Notes: generated by a model not told the origin, from the letters alone. A stretch of DNA of 64,000 bases from Clavelina lepadiformis (GCF_947623445.1 NC_135240.1:21576001-21640000); one strand, 5' to 3'. Positions 40,001 to 51,705 are shown, counted from the first letter of the stretch. Numbers and translations are program-made.

Positions 40001-43000
40001 ACCCTGTAAGGTGAACAAGAGTAACTCCAAGTATTACTACATTTAGATGATTTCAGGTGAATTCGATCCACGGACAATTCAACCCAGGGCAACCCAACCA
40101 ACATCTGTTGCTTGAATTGTCCTGGGTTTAATAGTGCTTTGGTTGAATTGTCTGATCGCCCATTGCGATATGTGGGGTAGTAATAACTTTTCTTCACAAA
40201 GTTTGAACATAATTTAACTAATTGAGTTATCATACTTTCAAGATTTTTCTTTAAAATTACCAGTTTTCTGTACCTCAGGGTTTTGGGCAAGAAGAACCCG
40301 ATACATGTCCCGTTGACGAACAACAGCTTCAACCATTGTCATTTGTCTACCTCTATCCTCTCTGAGTCTTTCTAATTCATCACGAGCACTTTCCAACTCA
40401 GTTTGAAGTACACGAGTTTTCTCGTCTACGCCTTCCTGTTCAGCGTTTTCCCTGTCTTCACTCAATTCACGAATAACCTGAGAAACAGCAAATAAATAAA
40501 TTTGCATTAAGAAATTTAAAGTTAATCTGAAATTGTGGTCCAGTGCCTCTACAGCCTACATACAATGCCACATTTAAATCAATTTATATGCAGCACGCCT
40601 ATATTTTCCTATTCCACTCACTCCCAAAAGTTTCTGATTTTGCTCCTGGAGTTCAGCGATATCCTTGAATGTGACAAGAGTTTGCGAAATAAGCTCAGAC
40701 GTGCTGCTTACATCGTTGCATGAACCGTCTTCATTTACCACTAGGAGTGATGAATCGCCATGTTTTTGGGGTGACATGATAATCTGCCTGCCTCTAGTTT
40801 CTTCTATCTCTTTCAGTAAAAAGCAAACCTATTGCAAAGAAATAGATATTATTCTTCGCAAAAAATGTAGCAAAAACTCAAGTGTAACAGGCCTAGTACT
40901 TAAGGGCCAAATTTAATAATATATACCATTATACCTGTTTGGATAAATCATTGGCTTCTTTCCTTAATTTTACATTATCATTATTCAAGTGAGCGCTACG
41001 CCTCACAGCATCATCAGCTTCTTGTCGCAGTTGCTGAAATTCCATAGAAGCTTCATCTGTTTGCTTTGTAAGCTGGCTTATAGTTATTAATGCACGTTCA
41101 TAATCTTCACGTTGACGTTTCAGTAACGGTGCTTTTGCATTCAACTCCTGTTAGGAATGTAATTAACAACGTAAAAATAAGTTTCTTTTAACATTTTTAC
41201 TTAAAAATAGTGACACTATTACAATCATACTGCAAACGTTATGTGTAGAAAAACAAACTATACAACTACATTGTTGCATGTGTACTTTCACATGATCAAA
41301 TCAACTTGAAGAATAACCAACCTCAAGAATTGAATCCATTGCTTCATTTAAGCGGCGATTTTCCTCTTTAACAACCACCAGTTCGTCAGACTGTTCGATA
41401 TGTTGAACATAAATCTGCAAAATGCAATGCAAAATGACATTAAAACGTTGGCTGGAAAATACTTATTCACAATCATACAAATAACCATAAATTCCTGTAC
41501 CTGTGTTAAAGTCATTCCTGACTTAATAAACTTGCTTGTAAGTGCTGCTGTTGGGCACATTTCTGCAAGTTGTTCTTGAGATAATTCCTGTCCTCTGTGA
41601 GCTGCAAGTAAATCATTTGCACTTTCCAGTTCTTTTTTCAGCCTGCAAGTTATGGTCATAATGTAAAAAGCTTGTACCAGAAACGTGGACAACACTTTCA
41701 AAACAAAGCAAAACAGGTGTTTAAATGGTGCTAACACAGTGTCTGCTAAATATGATATTCTAACTAAAACACAATTGGGAAATGAAAAAATATCTGTTAA
41801 ACAAAAGATAGCAGAACATAGCCCTAGTCATCTTGATTTCTGTTATAAATTGCCCAGATGAACAAAAACAAGCCACCTTTCACTCTCTGTGTAATGCTCA
41901 GCAACCTTAGCCTCTGCTTTTGTTAGTTGTTGTTGCAGAGCATCATTATCTGAACAATAAAATCAACATTTTGACATGTTAGAATCATAAACATTTTTTC
42001 TGGCAAAATTCAGTAACTCTGCATCAAGCAGCCGTACTCACTGTCACAATTGGTCTTAACCACAGTCTGTAGCTCTTCAACAGCAGAAATGAGCTCCGTG
42101 CACTTTTTCTCAGAATCCTCTGCAGATGCCTTATACAAATCCGCAAGTCGAGTCTGTGACTGAAGTTCGTTTCTGTACAATTCTTCCCTGGAATGGAAAT
42201 CTTCAGTGGCCTAAACAAAAAGTTTGTCAATTAGCTCCAACTGTACATCCACATGAATAAAGACTTGATCTTATGTTGAAGTTATTGTTATTTCTGTATG
42301 AAATTAATAGTAGTTTATTGCCCTTGCAGTTAAGTTGGCTAACACTGTAATGAGATCATAACATTTGATCATAATATGTAACAAATCTGAGTAGTGAGAT
42401 CACCCATTTTACTAGTGACCAAAAGTATTGCAAGTTTAATGTTATATGAACATACTATAACACACTAATATACAAATTTTATTCTACAATTTTACTGCAC
42501 TTGCCTTGGAAAGTTTCTTATGAAGTTCATTTATTTTGTCTTGCTGGGCAGCGTCACTCTTCTTCAGATTGCTAATTGTTTCAATTAATTGTTTGTTTTC
42601 ATTGCAGTTTAGTTCAAATTGTCCACGAAGAGATATCAACTCATTTCCCTAAACACAAACCGAACCATCAGAGTTATGTAATGCCCATTGGGCCAGCTGG
42701 TACAGCATGCTTGCAAAACTTCATGCAAAGCAAAATTCAACATATGAAGCTATTTTGATACCTTTTGCTTTCTAACTGCCACCAATTCATTAGTTTTCTG
42801 GTTAAGTTCTTCAGAAAGTTGAGTGTTTTGCTGAGTGAGTAATTCTTTTTCTTGCTCAATACGTTTAACATGGTAGTGTGATGTCACTTCGCTACTCGAT
42901 ATCTCGTCTAATTTTAACTGCAAAAGAATCATATATAACCACCCTGAAAAGAACACTTATCTCACTTCGGTACCAGTGATGAAATACTAGGGTCAAAAGC

Positions 43001-45057
43001 AGCAACCTAAAATTTTGTTTTCTTCTTTACAATTAAAAAGTAATCAAAACGAAGGCAAATCTTTGACTATGTGGATAAAAGTAATGAAAAACGCAATTAC
43101 AATTTTAAAATGTGCTTAACCATTCACCAAAGCAATTGTAATAAATTGATATCATGTTGTTAAAACAGCATACCTGCAACTCGTTCTTTTGAGCAGTCAT
43201 TTCACTCAATCTCTCAGACATTGACTTCCATTCATCTAAACAAACATTAACCTTAAGAGCTTGAAGTTTCAAAGTAAAAATTTGCGATGGCCACAATTGC
43301 ACTGTAATTTTGAAGATATCATATTTTACACATAGATTTTAACAAAAGTGAAAATCGTAAAAATAACCATTTAGCCTCGCGATTTCAAGTTCCCTCTTTT
43401 CAAGCAAGTGTTGCAGGCTAAGTTTATCTTCATTCCAGCTGTCTTTGACTCTCTGAAATGCAACATTTTCTTGTTGACTTTCATGAAGGCTTTTTTCAGT
43501 CGTTTCTTGTTTTGCAATTAATTCTTGAAGTTCAGATTCTGAAACAAGTTATATAAATTTAAATACTCATACATAGATATACTGATCTAAGTTTCATAAC
43601 CTCGAGCACAGTTAATTCCAGATGTGCATGCACATGTAAAACATGTCGTGTATAGCCATATCATATAATTGGAAAATATCAGTTATGTTATTAACAAAAT
43701 AATTACTAAAATGTCGATGTCGAAGACTTCAGTAAATGTCACAGAGCTTACATTGTCACATTTAACTTCATTGTTCATTCATTTAACTTCACTTCAAGTT
43801 CAAATTGTTTACCTAGTTCCTTGCAGCGTGCAGTTATTTTCTCATTATTTGAAGACTCACTGTCCAAGCGACTTGCACTTTCAATAAACTTCTTGTCCAG
43901 TTCATAACATTTTTGTTCTGAAAATATTTAGACAGAGTTTTCTTACAAGTGGAGCACAGTGAATTAAGAATAATTATTCTTAATCAATCATATTATAATA
44001 TGGACCTGCATATTATATATACAGGATTTCATATGGAAACCCATTCTTCACTATTTTGTCGTGATCTATTATGTTCATGCATATCAGAGCAATGCTAACA
44101 GGTATCATCAATTTTGGGAACAATTAAAAAGGACCACAACTATTTCACTCTGCAAGTTTTAGCTTGCAATTTTTACAAGTAATTTAGCTGCTAAATGTTT
44201 ATAAATGCTAACAATTTATTATACAATTTATTTATTTTTGAAATCTGGCATGGAAAGGTATTTACCCTCATGTGATACCAAAATTGTTTTACATCTCAAG
44301 TATATTTTGGTGGTGGCATGCCATGTAATTCTATGTGCTGGTACATTGACGTTTTTTGGTGTAAAACGTTTATGAATATTATTACAACCCTTATGTTGAT
44401 GGAAACAAACACTGCTAATTATGATGTAATAATTGACTGTTAGAGACGTAAGATAAGCCGAAGGGAGACAGACAAATTAAATATATGTAAGAGAAGCAGA
44501 TATATAACTTGAGGGTGGCATGCTATACAAATTGACGAATTTAAGTCATTGAATGCTTGCAAATAACTTATGAAAATTTATTTTAAACTTAAGCACTATA
44601 TCACTTGATTCTACAAACTTTTTGGCCCTCCCAGGTATTTTCAGAATTGCCTATGTTACCAAGGAAAGGAAATTTGTCTGTTTAATGTAAGACAGGACTG
44701 TTGTGTTATGTAAATGATAGCTGATGTGTGATCTAACTGATACTGTTGTTATACTTTGCACTGCTTGAATAACCAACACAATTGCATTCATAAAAATTAA
44801 TTCTTTACGCTGACCAGGTGGAAAACAACTCCAAGGTCACTTGGTTGCCCCTGTGATAGCCGCCCCAAAAATAAAAAAGGTTAAAATACAAGTCCCTGAT
44901 TACCATAGTCTGCTTTAATCTTTTGTATGTCACCCTCTAAACTAGAAATGGTAGTTTCTCTTGCTTGCAAATAGTTCTCCAATTTTCCTTCAACATCCTT
45001 TGACAATCCATCAATGTCTTCCTGAGAAATTGCGAGAAGCAGTCTAGTTGATGCCAT
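25094..45057 (-). CDS. TPR: Nucleoprotein TPR, nuclear pore basket scaffold
   Basis: A complete gene of 50 modelled coding exons on the minus strand. Joined lengths total 7,404 nt (2,467 residues; human about 2,363) with consistent phases. ATG is at 45057 and TAA at 25094-25096. The first about 1,650 residues form one long coiled coil; the tail is disordered, acidic and then Arg/Gly-rich, as in all TPR proteins. Diagnostic matches include [20 protein letters not shown] (human AAMSPTAAAVAKIVKPGM), [76 protein letters not shown] and [13 protein letters not shown] dimers build the nuclear basket and act in mRNA export control, heterochromatin exclusion and spindle checkpoint anchoring. Exon boundaries were assigned by eye; individual ones, especially in the fast-evolving tail, may be off. 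Two introns appear to use GC donors. Confidence 0.95.
26708..26824. repeat. 117-bp inverted-repeat element in TPR intron
   Basis: Perfect 15-bp terminal inverted repeats (ATACAAGGCACAACT at 26708-26722 and its reverse complement at 26810-26824) bound a 117-bp unit in the intron between exons 27813-27991 and 26145-26319. On the minus strand the inside holds CTGATGA (26805-26811), later CGAAACG (GAAA at 26754-26757) and a small perfect hairpin CAGAAATAAATTTCTG. The arrangement recalls a hammerhead-type three-way junction, but the core does not fit canonically. Confidence 0.6.
28130..28155. repeat. (TCC)n microsatellite inside TPR coding exon
   Basis: A run of eight to nine TCC units on the plus strand encodes the poly-glutamate run of the TPR acidic tail on the minus strand. 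Triplet periodicity means length changes would keep the frame. Confidence 0.85.
28654..28657 (-). other. Predicted GC-AG intron donor (TPR)
   Basis: The exon ends in GAAG followed by GCAAGT rather than GT. Joining across it to 28504 keeps the frame (N-E-E-F-E-E). Confidence 0.6.
36601..36735. repeat. Dispersed palindromic repeat, copy 1 (TPR intron)
   Basis: Shares blocks with the copy at 40071-40165, including ACCCAACCAACAT and TGAATTGTCCTGG. Internally it reads partly palindromic, with AACCCAGGAC near the left and CCTGAGTTGAATT near the right. It is probably a non-autonomous mobile element. Confidence 0.6.
38699..38741. repeat. 13-bp perfect hairpin in TPR intron
   Basis: CATTTTGTCAAGT at 38699-38711 is matched by its exact reverse complement at 38729-38741 with a 17-base loop. 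It sits in the intron between exons 38921-39082 and 38198-38302. Confidence 0.6.
40071..40165. repeat. Dispersed palindromic repeat, copy 2 (TPR intron)
   Basis: Second copy of the repeat described at 36601-36735, in the same orientation, with CAATTCAACCCAGG on the left and a partly complementary CCTGGGTTTAATAG block to the right. Confidence 0.6.
42501..42505 (-). other. Predicted GC-AG intron donor (TPR exon 6)
   Basis: The exon ends AAG and is followed by GCAAGT. The reading frame resumes in phase 0 at 42210 with ATEDFHS, which agrees with the TPR family sequence. Confidence 0.6.
43963..43984. repeat. 22-bp perfect palindrome in TPR intron 1
   Basis: ATTAAGAATAA is followed directly by its reverse complement. 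It is AT-rich and may have arisen by chance, but it is exact. Confidence 0.6.
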
Positions 45058-46762
45058 AATAATATTACATACATATGTATATCATCATTAAGAGCTACAG
45101 TTCACAAAAAGACAATGTAAATCTTATGCGAAATAAATACAATTAAAGACTGTTTTAACACTGTAAAACAGTTGCACACTCGTGCACTGCCCTGAAGGCA
45201 CAGGACCATGCACTTTAAATTCTCGCTTTGTCATACTGTGTGGGGCATATGGAATGAGAGATATTGCTAAAAAAATAATACAACATTTACAAGTTTCTTG
45301 TTGTTATGGTACACCCCATTTTGTATTATCTACACCAGCAGTGCCCAACCAGTCGACCGCGGTCTACCAGTGGTTTGCTAACAGACCCCAAGTCAATAGC
45401 GAGGCCATTAGAAAAAACACAGTTTTTTATGTGTAACCTTTTGTTTTGTCACTTGAGGCGACTATATGCTTACCAAATAATCGAGTAAACGTTAAATAAG
45501 TTGTTTTATTCAATTTTTAATAGTCTTTGTGGACTAGTGCTACGTTACTTTGACGGTGTGACCAACCAAACCTTTTATTATTTGCTGTGTCAAACACAAA
45601 AGTATTTAACCTTAAAAATTAAATAATCAACTGACTACCAATGGCAAATTCTGATCAATTTATTCAAATGAAATTTAATTACCAAAAAATGTTAAGAATT
45701 GACTAACTTATACTTTACGAAAAACAATTACCTTAACTATGTTTGTAGAAGGCTTTCTGTATGTATGTACCTGAGAGAAGTTGCGTTTGTGATATGATGT
45801 CTATACCTGCACCATCGGAGAGATTTAAATTTTGGGAAGAAATTCAATGCAAGGGCGCAATGAAGGAAATAAGAAGGATCTCAGTTTTATTAATTCTGCG
45901 TCCATAGTGTTTTAATAAAAAAATTTATCCACCCCATAAACCACTAACGAAGTGATTGCATTTTTAAATAGCCTAAATGCGTCTTTGCTTCGTAAAGGAA
46001 TCTAAGCTATTGTTTAAGGTTTTGAGCAAACAGTAACTCCTCGACTTACGAACATTCAGTTTTGTATTTAGGCCTACTCATTACGATGTTAACCACGGAC
46101 ACTAAATACACTATTAAACGTCCAATCATCAAGATAAAGTTCATTCATAATGTTTATTGGTGCATGAAAGATACTCCCGTCCTGGTATGACCCTACGGGT
46201 TAGACCAGGAGTGCCCAACCTTTATTAACCCAAGGTCTAATTTTCAAGTAGCCAACCTCCAGCGGTCTACCAATCCAGTGTGAACATCGCAAATCTACAC
46301 ACGTCACTTGCGATGTTTCTTAACAAACAAGTCGCTTGTCAGCAAAGTGGTTTGTAGCCATCATTTTTTTGGGTGGTAAGATTTTTTTCAATCACCTATA
46401 TCAGGGCTTCTCATTTTTATTGTATGTTATTAACCCAAAAATTTTCAAGTAATTGTAACTTTTTTGCACTGTACTCAGTTATTCCTGGAATGGAGCCAGT
46501 CAACAAAAACATTTAAACAAACATGGAGGAATTAATGCGCAAGGGTGCGAAAAAATGGCTCTGTAACTCTTTCGTGAGATATAACAGCTTTTGAACTGGA
46601 CATCAAAATTTTGTATTAGGCTTGAAAATCAGGTTTTTTCCGAAGTGGGTGAGTTTGAAGTGATGGAACTTAAAACGTGAGAGACTTGAAACTTGTATTG
46701 TTTATATTTTGCCATTATCGTTCGCCATTGGTATGCAGTTTGAAAAGGAATTTTATTTACTA

Positions 46763-49045
46763 CAGTCGAAATCGGTTAATCGCATAGTCAATTTGCCAAG
46801 CTTTTTTATGCAATTAACCGATGTATGCGTTTCCTACATTTTCTCCGCTATTCTCTTTTAAACACCAGCGTACACATTCTTGCTCTTTCGCCGATTTTTG
46901 GAATGACACAATGCATTATGACGCAACAAGTGAGCTTCCTTCTTTTCGATTTCGACACAAAAAAAAACACGAAACAAAAACGGAAATCAATTTTTATTAA
47001 AATAACTCTCAATTGTAGTTTGTTTAATATTTTCCGACATGTTGTTAAGCAGTTGCTGTTCCAGAGGAAAAAATTTGTCCATGTCCATTCCCTGAACATT
47101 TAGTCGCCGATGGATTGTGTGCAGTGCGTCAAGCACTTCTTTGTTTTTTGGCGGAATGATAACAACTGCATCACAGCTTTCATCTGCTTCTTCATTGTCT
47201 TCTCGGCCCTGGGTCACTTTATCGCATAGTTCACTGTCGGTTTGAAAGCCGGCTACTTCAAGGTCATCGTCTATGCGTACGTATTCATCATAATCTTTCT
47301 CAGTGAAAGCCCGTGGAATTTCCGCAGGTGGGAAGCCAAGAAAGGGCTCATCAGAAACAGCTGGTGTTAAGCCCCTAGAAAAGCAATTTTGAATTGTTTC
47401 CTTGGAAACGTCCGTCCAGGAAGCACTCATAAAATTGATTGCACTGAGTACAGACAAAGATCGAGCCACTTCCGTTGCTGTGATGTCTTCATTTGAATCA
47501 ATTGTGAGCACGATCTTTTGTAGCATTCGCCGCCGGTAATGATGCTTAAAGTTTTTTATAATGCCTTGATCAAGAGGCTGTACAGATGAAGTTGTGTTGG
47601 GCGGCAAGTAAGCAAGTTCAATACATTTCAAAGCACTGTCTTCTATTTTGTGCGCAGAACAATTGTCTAACAGCAAGCACACTTTTTTGCCTTTCTTTAG
47701 TAAAGAAGCGTCGAAGCTTTCAATCCATTGCTTAAAAAGTGTGGGCGTCATCGAAGCAATAGTGTTGGATCGGTAAATTACCGGAAGCGTTTTCACTCCC
47801 CTGAAACAACGTGGTTTAGCAGATTTGCCAACAACGAAAAGTTTTCTTTTATCTGAACCATCCATATTCGATGTTAGCAAAACCGTCAGACGTTCTTTTG
47901 ACTTCTTCCCGCCGGAAAGCTTTTCATTTTTAAAACACATTGTTCCTTCCGGTAGGGCACGATAGTAAAGACCTGTCTCATCACAATTGTAAATCTCTGA
48001 AGCAGCGTAACGATCTTGTATGCGGGGCCACACAGATGTTATCCAGTGTTTAGCTGCTTCAGAATCGTGATCCTGTTTTTCTCCATGTTGTCTTTTAAAA
48101 ACAATTAAATTTCGTTCTCTCCAGCGCTGTATCCAGGCAGGTGATGGATCGAAATCATCATTCATCAGCTTTCCCAAGTCTTTAGCCTTTTCAAGCAACA
48201 TGGGGCCACTGATAACAAGTCGTCTACTTTTAGCTTGCTTGAACCAAAGCAGTAAAGCCTCTTCTACATTCGCATGTGTGCTCACCCTTGCTCTTTTCCG
48301 CGATGGGTTTATGTTGCCTTGATGTGCGGATAAAAGCTTCTGCTTCGTCTTCCAAATGCGCGACACTTGGGACTGTGAAATTCCAAACTCCTTGGCAACT
48401 TCGCACTGAGATGCTTTCTTTTCCAATTTTTCAATAACAAGGATTCTATCGGACAGACATAAATCTTTTCGCTTTGCTGGCTTACTATTTCCTGGCATTT
48501 TATATCGTATACGTAAGCTACAGTACAGTACAGGTATTCTATGTTTCTGCAGTGGTTTGCGCTTTGCGACGTAACAATCCTTAAATAAAAATTAGTCTTG
48601 TGGTTCATAATCACTGTAGAGAAGGCCTTTTTTCGAGAAGTTTTACTTTATTGTTCAAATCATTTACGTGCTACTGTCTCTATAGCCTTCAGCCTTGCGG
48701 TGAATTTAATCACATCTGTCTTTAATTCACAACTGCTGTCTTCAGTGTCTTGTCGTGTATTTAATCGCTGCGGGTTATGGGAGATCTTGCGATGATTTTT
48801 GTTTATAGGTGAGGATAATCTTCAGCAACTTAACACTTCATCAAAGGAAATATGCGGTTAAGTGATAAAAGTCTACAAATCAATCAAGAATTCCTATTCG
48901 ATTAACCGATTTATACGATTGACCCTTATGCGATTTACCGTTGAATTTTCTTCACAAGTGAATGGGAATGGTTTGGGATTATGCAATGCTATGCTATAAA
49001 GCGATTTATGCCTTTAACCGATATGCGATTAACCGATTTCGACTG
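46763..49045 (-). mobile_element. Full-length Tigger/pogo (Tc1-mariner) transposon
   Basis: The 2,283-bp element has perfect 24-bp terminal inverted repeats beginning CAGTCGAAATCGGTTAATCG and is flanked by TA dinucleotides at 46761-46762 and 49046-49047, the target duplication of the Tc1/mariner superfamily. It encloses one uninterrupted transposase ORF on the minus strand (46987-48498). The right end also carries further partial repeats of the AATCG/CCGAT terminal motif around 48900-49030, plausible extra transposase sites. Ends, duplication and ORF are all intact. Confidence 0.95.
46987..48498 (-). CDS. Tigger/pogo DDE transposase
   Basis: An intronless 503-residue ORF from ATG 48498. Residues about 1-60 form a helix-turn-helix of the CENP-B/psq type (EVAKEFGISQSQVSRIWKTK). 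Residues about 75-140 form a second CENP-B-type DNA-binding module (ALLLWFKQA to PAWIQRWRERN). Residues about 165-330 are the DDE_1 catalytic core with YNCDETGLYYR (D173), VCLLLDNCSAHK (D278) and LPPNTTSSVQPLDQGIIKNF (D310), the expected three-aspartate triad with close spacing between the second and third. The acidic C-terminus is typical. The length equals that of active family members and there is no frameshift or stop, so the protein could be functional or only recently silenced. Host CENP-B and jerky-like genes derive from this family, but the flanking terminal repeats mark this copy as a transposon. Confidence 0.95.
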   Translation of the reverse strand: MPGNSKPAKRKDLCLSDRILVIEKLEKKASQCEVAKEFGISQSQVSRIWKTKQKLLSAHQGNINPSRKRARVSTHANVEEALLLWFKQAKSRRLVISGPMLLEKAKDLGKLMNDDFDPSPAWIQRWRERNLIVFKRQHGEKQDHDSEAAKHWITSVWPRIQDRYAASEIYNCDETGLYYRALPEGTMCFKNEKLSGGKKSKERLTVLLTSNMDGSDKRKLFVVGKSAKPRCFRGVKTLPVIYRSNTIASMTPTLFKQWIESFDASLLKKGKKVCLLLDNCSAHKIEDSALKCIELAYLPPNTTSSVQPLDQGIIKNFKHHYRRRMLQKIVLTIDSNEDITATEVARSLSVLSAINFMSASWTDVSKETIQNCFSRGLTPAVSDEPFLGFPPAEIPRAFTEKDYDEYVRIDDDLEVAGFQTDSELCDKVTQGREDNEEADESCDAVVIIPPKNKEVLDALHTIHRRLNVQGMDMDKFFPLEQQLLNNMSENIKQTTIESYFNKN

Positions 49046-50957
49046 TACTTGCAAAAACTCCATTAAATTTGACCAAAAATTAATATTGAAATGGCAACTT
49101 TTTGGTAAAATTCAGACAAGCGGTACTTTGGTAAACTGGCTACCTGACCCTATAGTAATGAAATATGAGAGTTTGGGTCGGAAGGGTTTAGTTTTAAATT
49201 AACTTAGACTTTGGAAAAAATGTGATTTTAAGTTGAAAAACAGCATTTATTTTAAGATTCAGGTGGGATTAGTTTTAGGTTAATTTACACTTTGGAAAAA
49301 GTAGTAGATCGTTTTAAGTTGAAAATTAGCATATATTTCAATTCGATTCACTAGTGTAATTGCCATTTACCATATACATTATTTCCTACTTCAGTAAACG
49401 GCAGCAGGTAAAATAAGTGTCTACTTCACCGGCCGCCGTTTATCAAAGAAGAAAATATCAATTCTGAAACTAGTTTTAGCCTTTTATCAAAGTTGCTTTT
49501 TCCAAATTCGGAAACTGGCAGCCAGTGAAATAGACGTTGCCTTTCTGAAATTGGTACTATTTAGTAGCCTGTAACTACAGAACTACTTTAGTTACAATTA
49601 CTACAACAGTTACATTGGTCAGTTACCTGACTGCAGATTATAGCCATTTTCAGCTAGATATTGGGTATGCCAAACAACCAAAACTGACAAGTGCAGTAGG
49701 CAAAAATGCCCGGACGCAATGCAAGTGCACAATTGCACTGTAATGTACACAGTTTGACTTATTCAGTTTTTAAATAAGTCCAAATTGAGTGCACATTAGT
49801 TCTTCCCAAGTCAATAAGTGCAAAAAAACGAACCTTAATTGCGCCACTGAAGCTCTGGAAAATAATGTATGTAGTGCGTCTATATGCCTAACTCTACAGT
49901 CTGTGTCAGTTAGACTACTAACAAACCTCACAAGACAACCTGTACATTTCGCCATTTAGAATGGCCCGAATTCCTTATCCATTAATCAGTTAAGACTGTA
50001 ATACTGTAGTGTTAATGTCAATAACTGTAGTACTTGCTAACTTAAACTACATTATCGCACAATAGAGTGTAGACAGTGCCACAAGCCGGGCAAACAAAAC
50101 ACATTTTTTGTTGCAATCTTATAAACGATTGCAAATAATGCCAACAAAAGTCTTACTAATGCTTTTATGATATTAATAAATTACTCTACTTAGATCTGTT
50201 AATTAATTCTAATAATAGTAACAAATTTAAAAAATCAATTTATTTATAGCATTTATAAAAATCACACAAAAAATTTTTATCACAGTTGCGAATTTTATTG
50301 TACTTTTTTACCCTTGCGGTTAAGTGAACTGTGGTCTATGATTTTTAAAAAATGAGACAGGTTGAAATGATGGCGCTGCTAGAAACAAGTGAATTCAAAG
50401 TCTCATTTCAAAATTATGACCATATCACTGTACAAAGTTATTCCATTCACCACCGAATGCGTTTATATACATGTTTTAAGGGCAGAATTTTCTGAGTTTA
50501 TACATTAACTTTGAATTCGGTTCAACTGATTTATGAGTAGCATTAGTTACTGACCAGGGCAGCAATATTGGAATTGTGTGACACCTTATTGAGGGATGAT
50601 TTAAAACTAACCTTAGCAACCCCATAGACGCTGTTTGTGGCAATAACAGTTTTAACTGAGCACATATTAAAAGTTTCTCGTAACGTCACCAATTGCAGCC
50701 AGCTGCTTTTGAGTAGCATCCTGCTATTGGTGACGTCACGTAGTTACTAATTAGTCATTGGTGAATTAGAGAGGCAATGTTGTAATGTATTGTATTGTAT
50801 TGTTTATTTTTTGTCATTTGTCTGTCGGGAAACAAAAAATAAAATACTAACCAATATAGTGTTTGTTAAAACAATAATTAACAATTCCACCAGCAAACAA
50901 TGAGCGGGTAAAAGCAGCAAAGCCCAAAGGCTTAAAACGTGCAAGAATAGTGTAACC

Positions 50958-50994
50958 AACGATATAAAGAACAATATAAGTTCTTTATATCGTT
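50958..50994. repeat. 15-bp perfect hairpin
   Basis: AACGATATAAAGAAC at 50958-50972 and its exact reverse complement at 50980-50994 are separated by the seven bases AATATAA. The flanks repeat GTAACC on both sides. Likely the tip of a miniature element. Confidence 0.75.
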
Positions 50995-51278
50995 GTTGTA
51001 ACCAAATAATAAAGGTGAATAATGGTTAGCACGGTCATTAAACCCAACATACAAAAAATAAGTTAAAAAATAACAACGAAAAAACAATAGGCCTACTCAC
51101 AAACATATGCAGTAATTAAGTTATGTAAAGTTGGATACTGAGGCAGTGCAGTGCGGTAACTAAGCTACAAATAACTAAATTAGCTTATAAATCAAACTTG
51201 TAAAGAGAAACTTAATGACATGGTAAATGTGCTTTGAGATGTGGTAATCAGAAGAACGACTGCTATTGTTGTACAGCA

Positions 51279-51705
51279 GCTTGCTGTTTTCAAGCAGCAC
51301 TCTGGTATTGTTTACTGCTCTGTAACTGACAGGCTGATGTTGGTGACGTAGCACGTCTAGGCTGCTATTCATGATGTAATAAATAACAGGCTATGATTTC
51401 TCGAGTAGCACTCTGCTGTTGGTTGCTGCTGAAAACTGGACAGTTTATAGAACTATAAGCAAACTTCTACTTGTATCAGGTTTGCTCAAGACGTAAATAT
51501 AACTTACACTATCTTTTTCCACACAACCAATTTTTAATTATATTCTTTTCCAAATACCAATGTACAATTATCAAGGAAAAAGTCCACATCAGTCGACCAC
51601 TTTGCTGAGAAACTAAGGTGCTATTGATTACGTCACCTACAGCAGCCTGTCAGTCATCAAACAGTGAGCAATAGCAGGGTGCTATTGTAAAACAGCAGGC
51701 TGCAG
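51279..51705. repeat. Fold-back cluster of a roughly 70-bp motif
   Basis: A motif running CAGC-TGCTGTTTT, then AGCACTCTG-TATTG, then TGACAGGCTG and GGTGACGT occurs at about 51279-51352. It recurs in reverse orientation at about 51622-51705, at roughly 80 percent identity. Partial direct copies occur at about 51401-51440 and 50700-50745. The pair could be the arms of a fold-back element. Confidence 0.5.

Larger units (their letters stand above)
32460..45057 (-). other. TPR: TPR exons 1-35 (coiled-coil rod)
   Basis: Exon coordinates in transcript order: 44904-45057, 43813-43917, 43368-43538, 43174-43235, 42762-42917, 42505-42648, 42042-42210, 41877-41949, 41501-41642, 41322-41414, 40935-41147, 40622-40828, 40274-40477, 39783-40003, 39434-39572, 39225-39347, 38921-39082, 38198-38302, 37865-38053, 37449-37625, 37125-37269, 36903-37036, 36128-36214, 35903-36053, 35497-35741, 35295-35399, 34931-35146, 34526-34695, 34003-34165, 33797-33856, 33364-33579, 33153-33251, 32943-33038, 32774-32872, 32460-32661. 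The peptide is dominated by Glu, Gln, Leu, Lys and Ser heptads. The last rod exons carry [16 protein letters not shown], which matches the conserved IAHLAGVKDQLTKEN region of human TPR. Confidence 0.85.

Noticed and set aside
46825..47103. 92-codon plus-strand open frame
   Set aside because: It overlaps the Tigger left end and the 3' end of the transposase in antisense and has no family resemblance.
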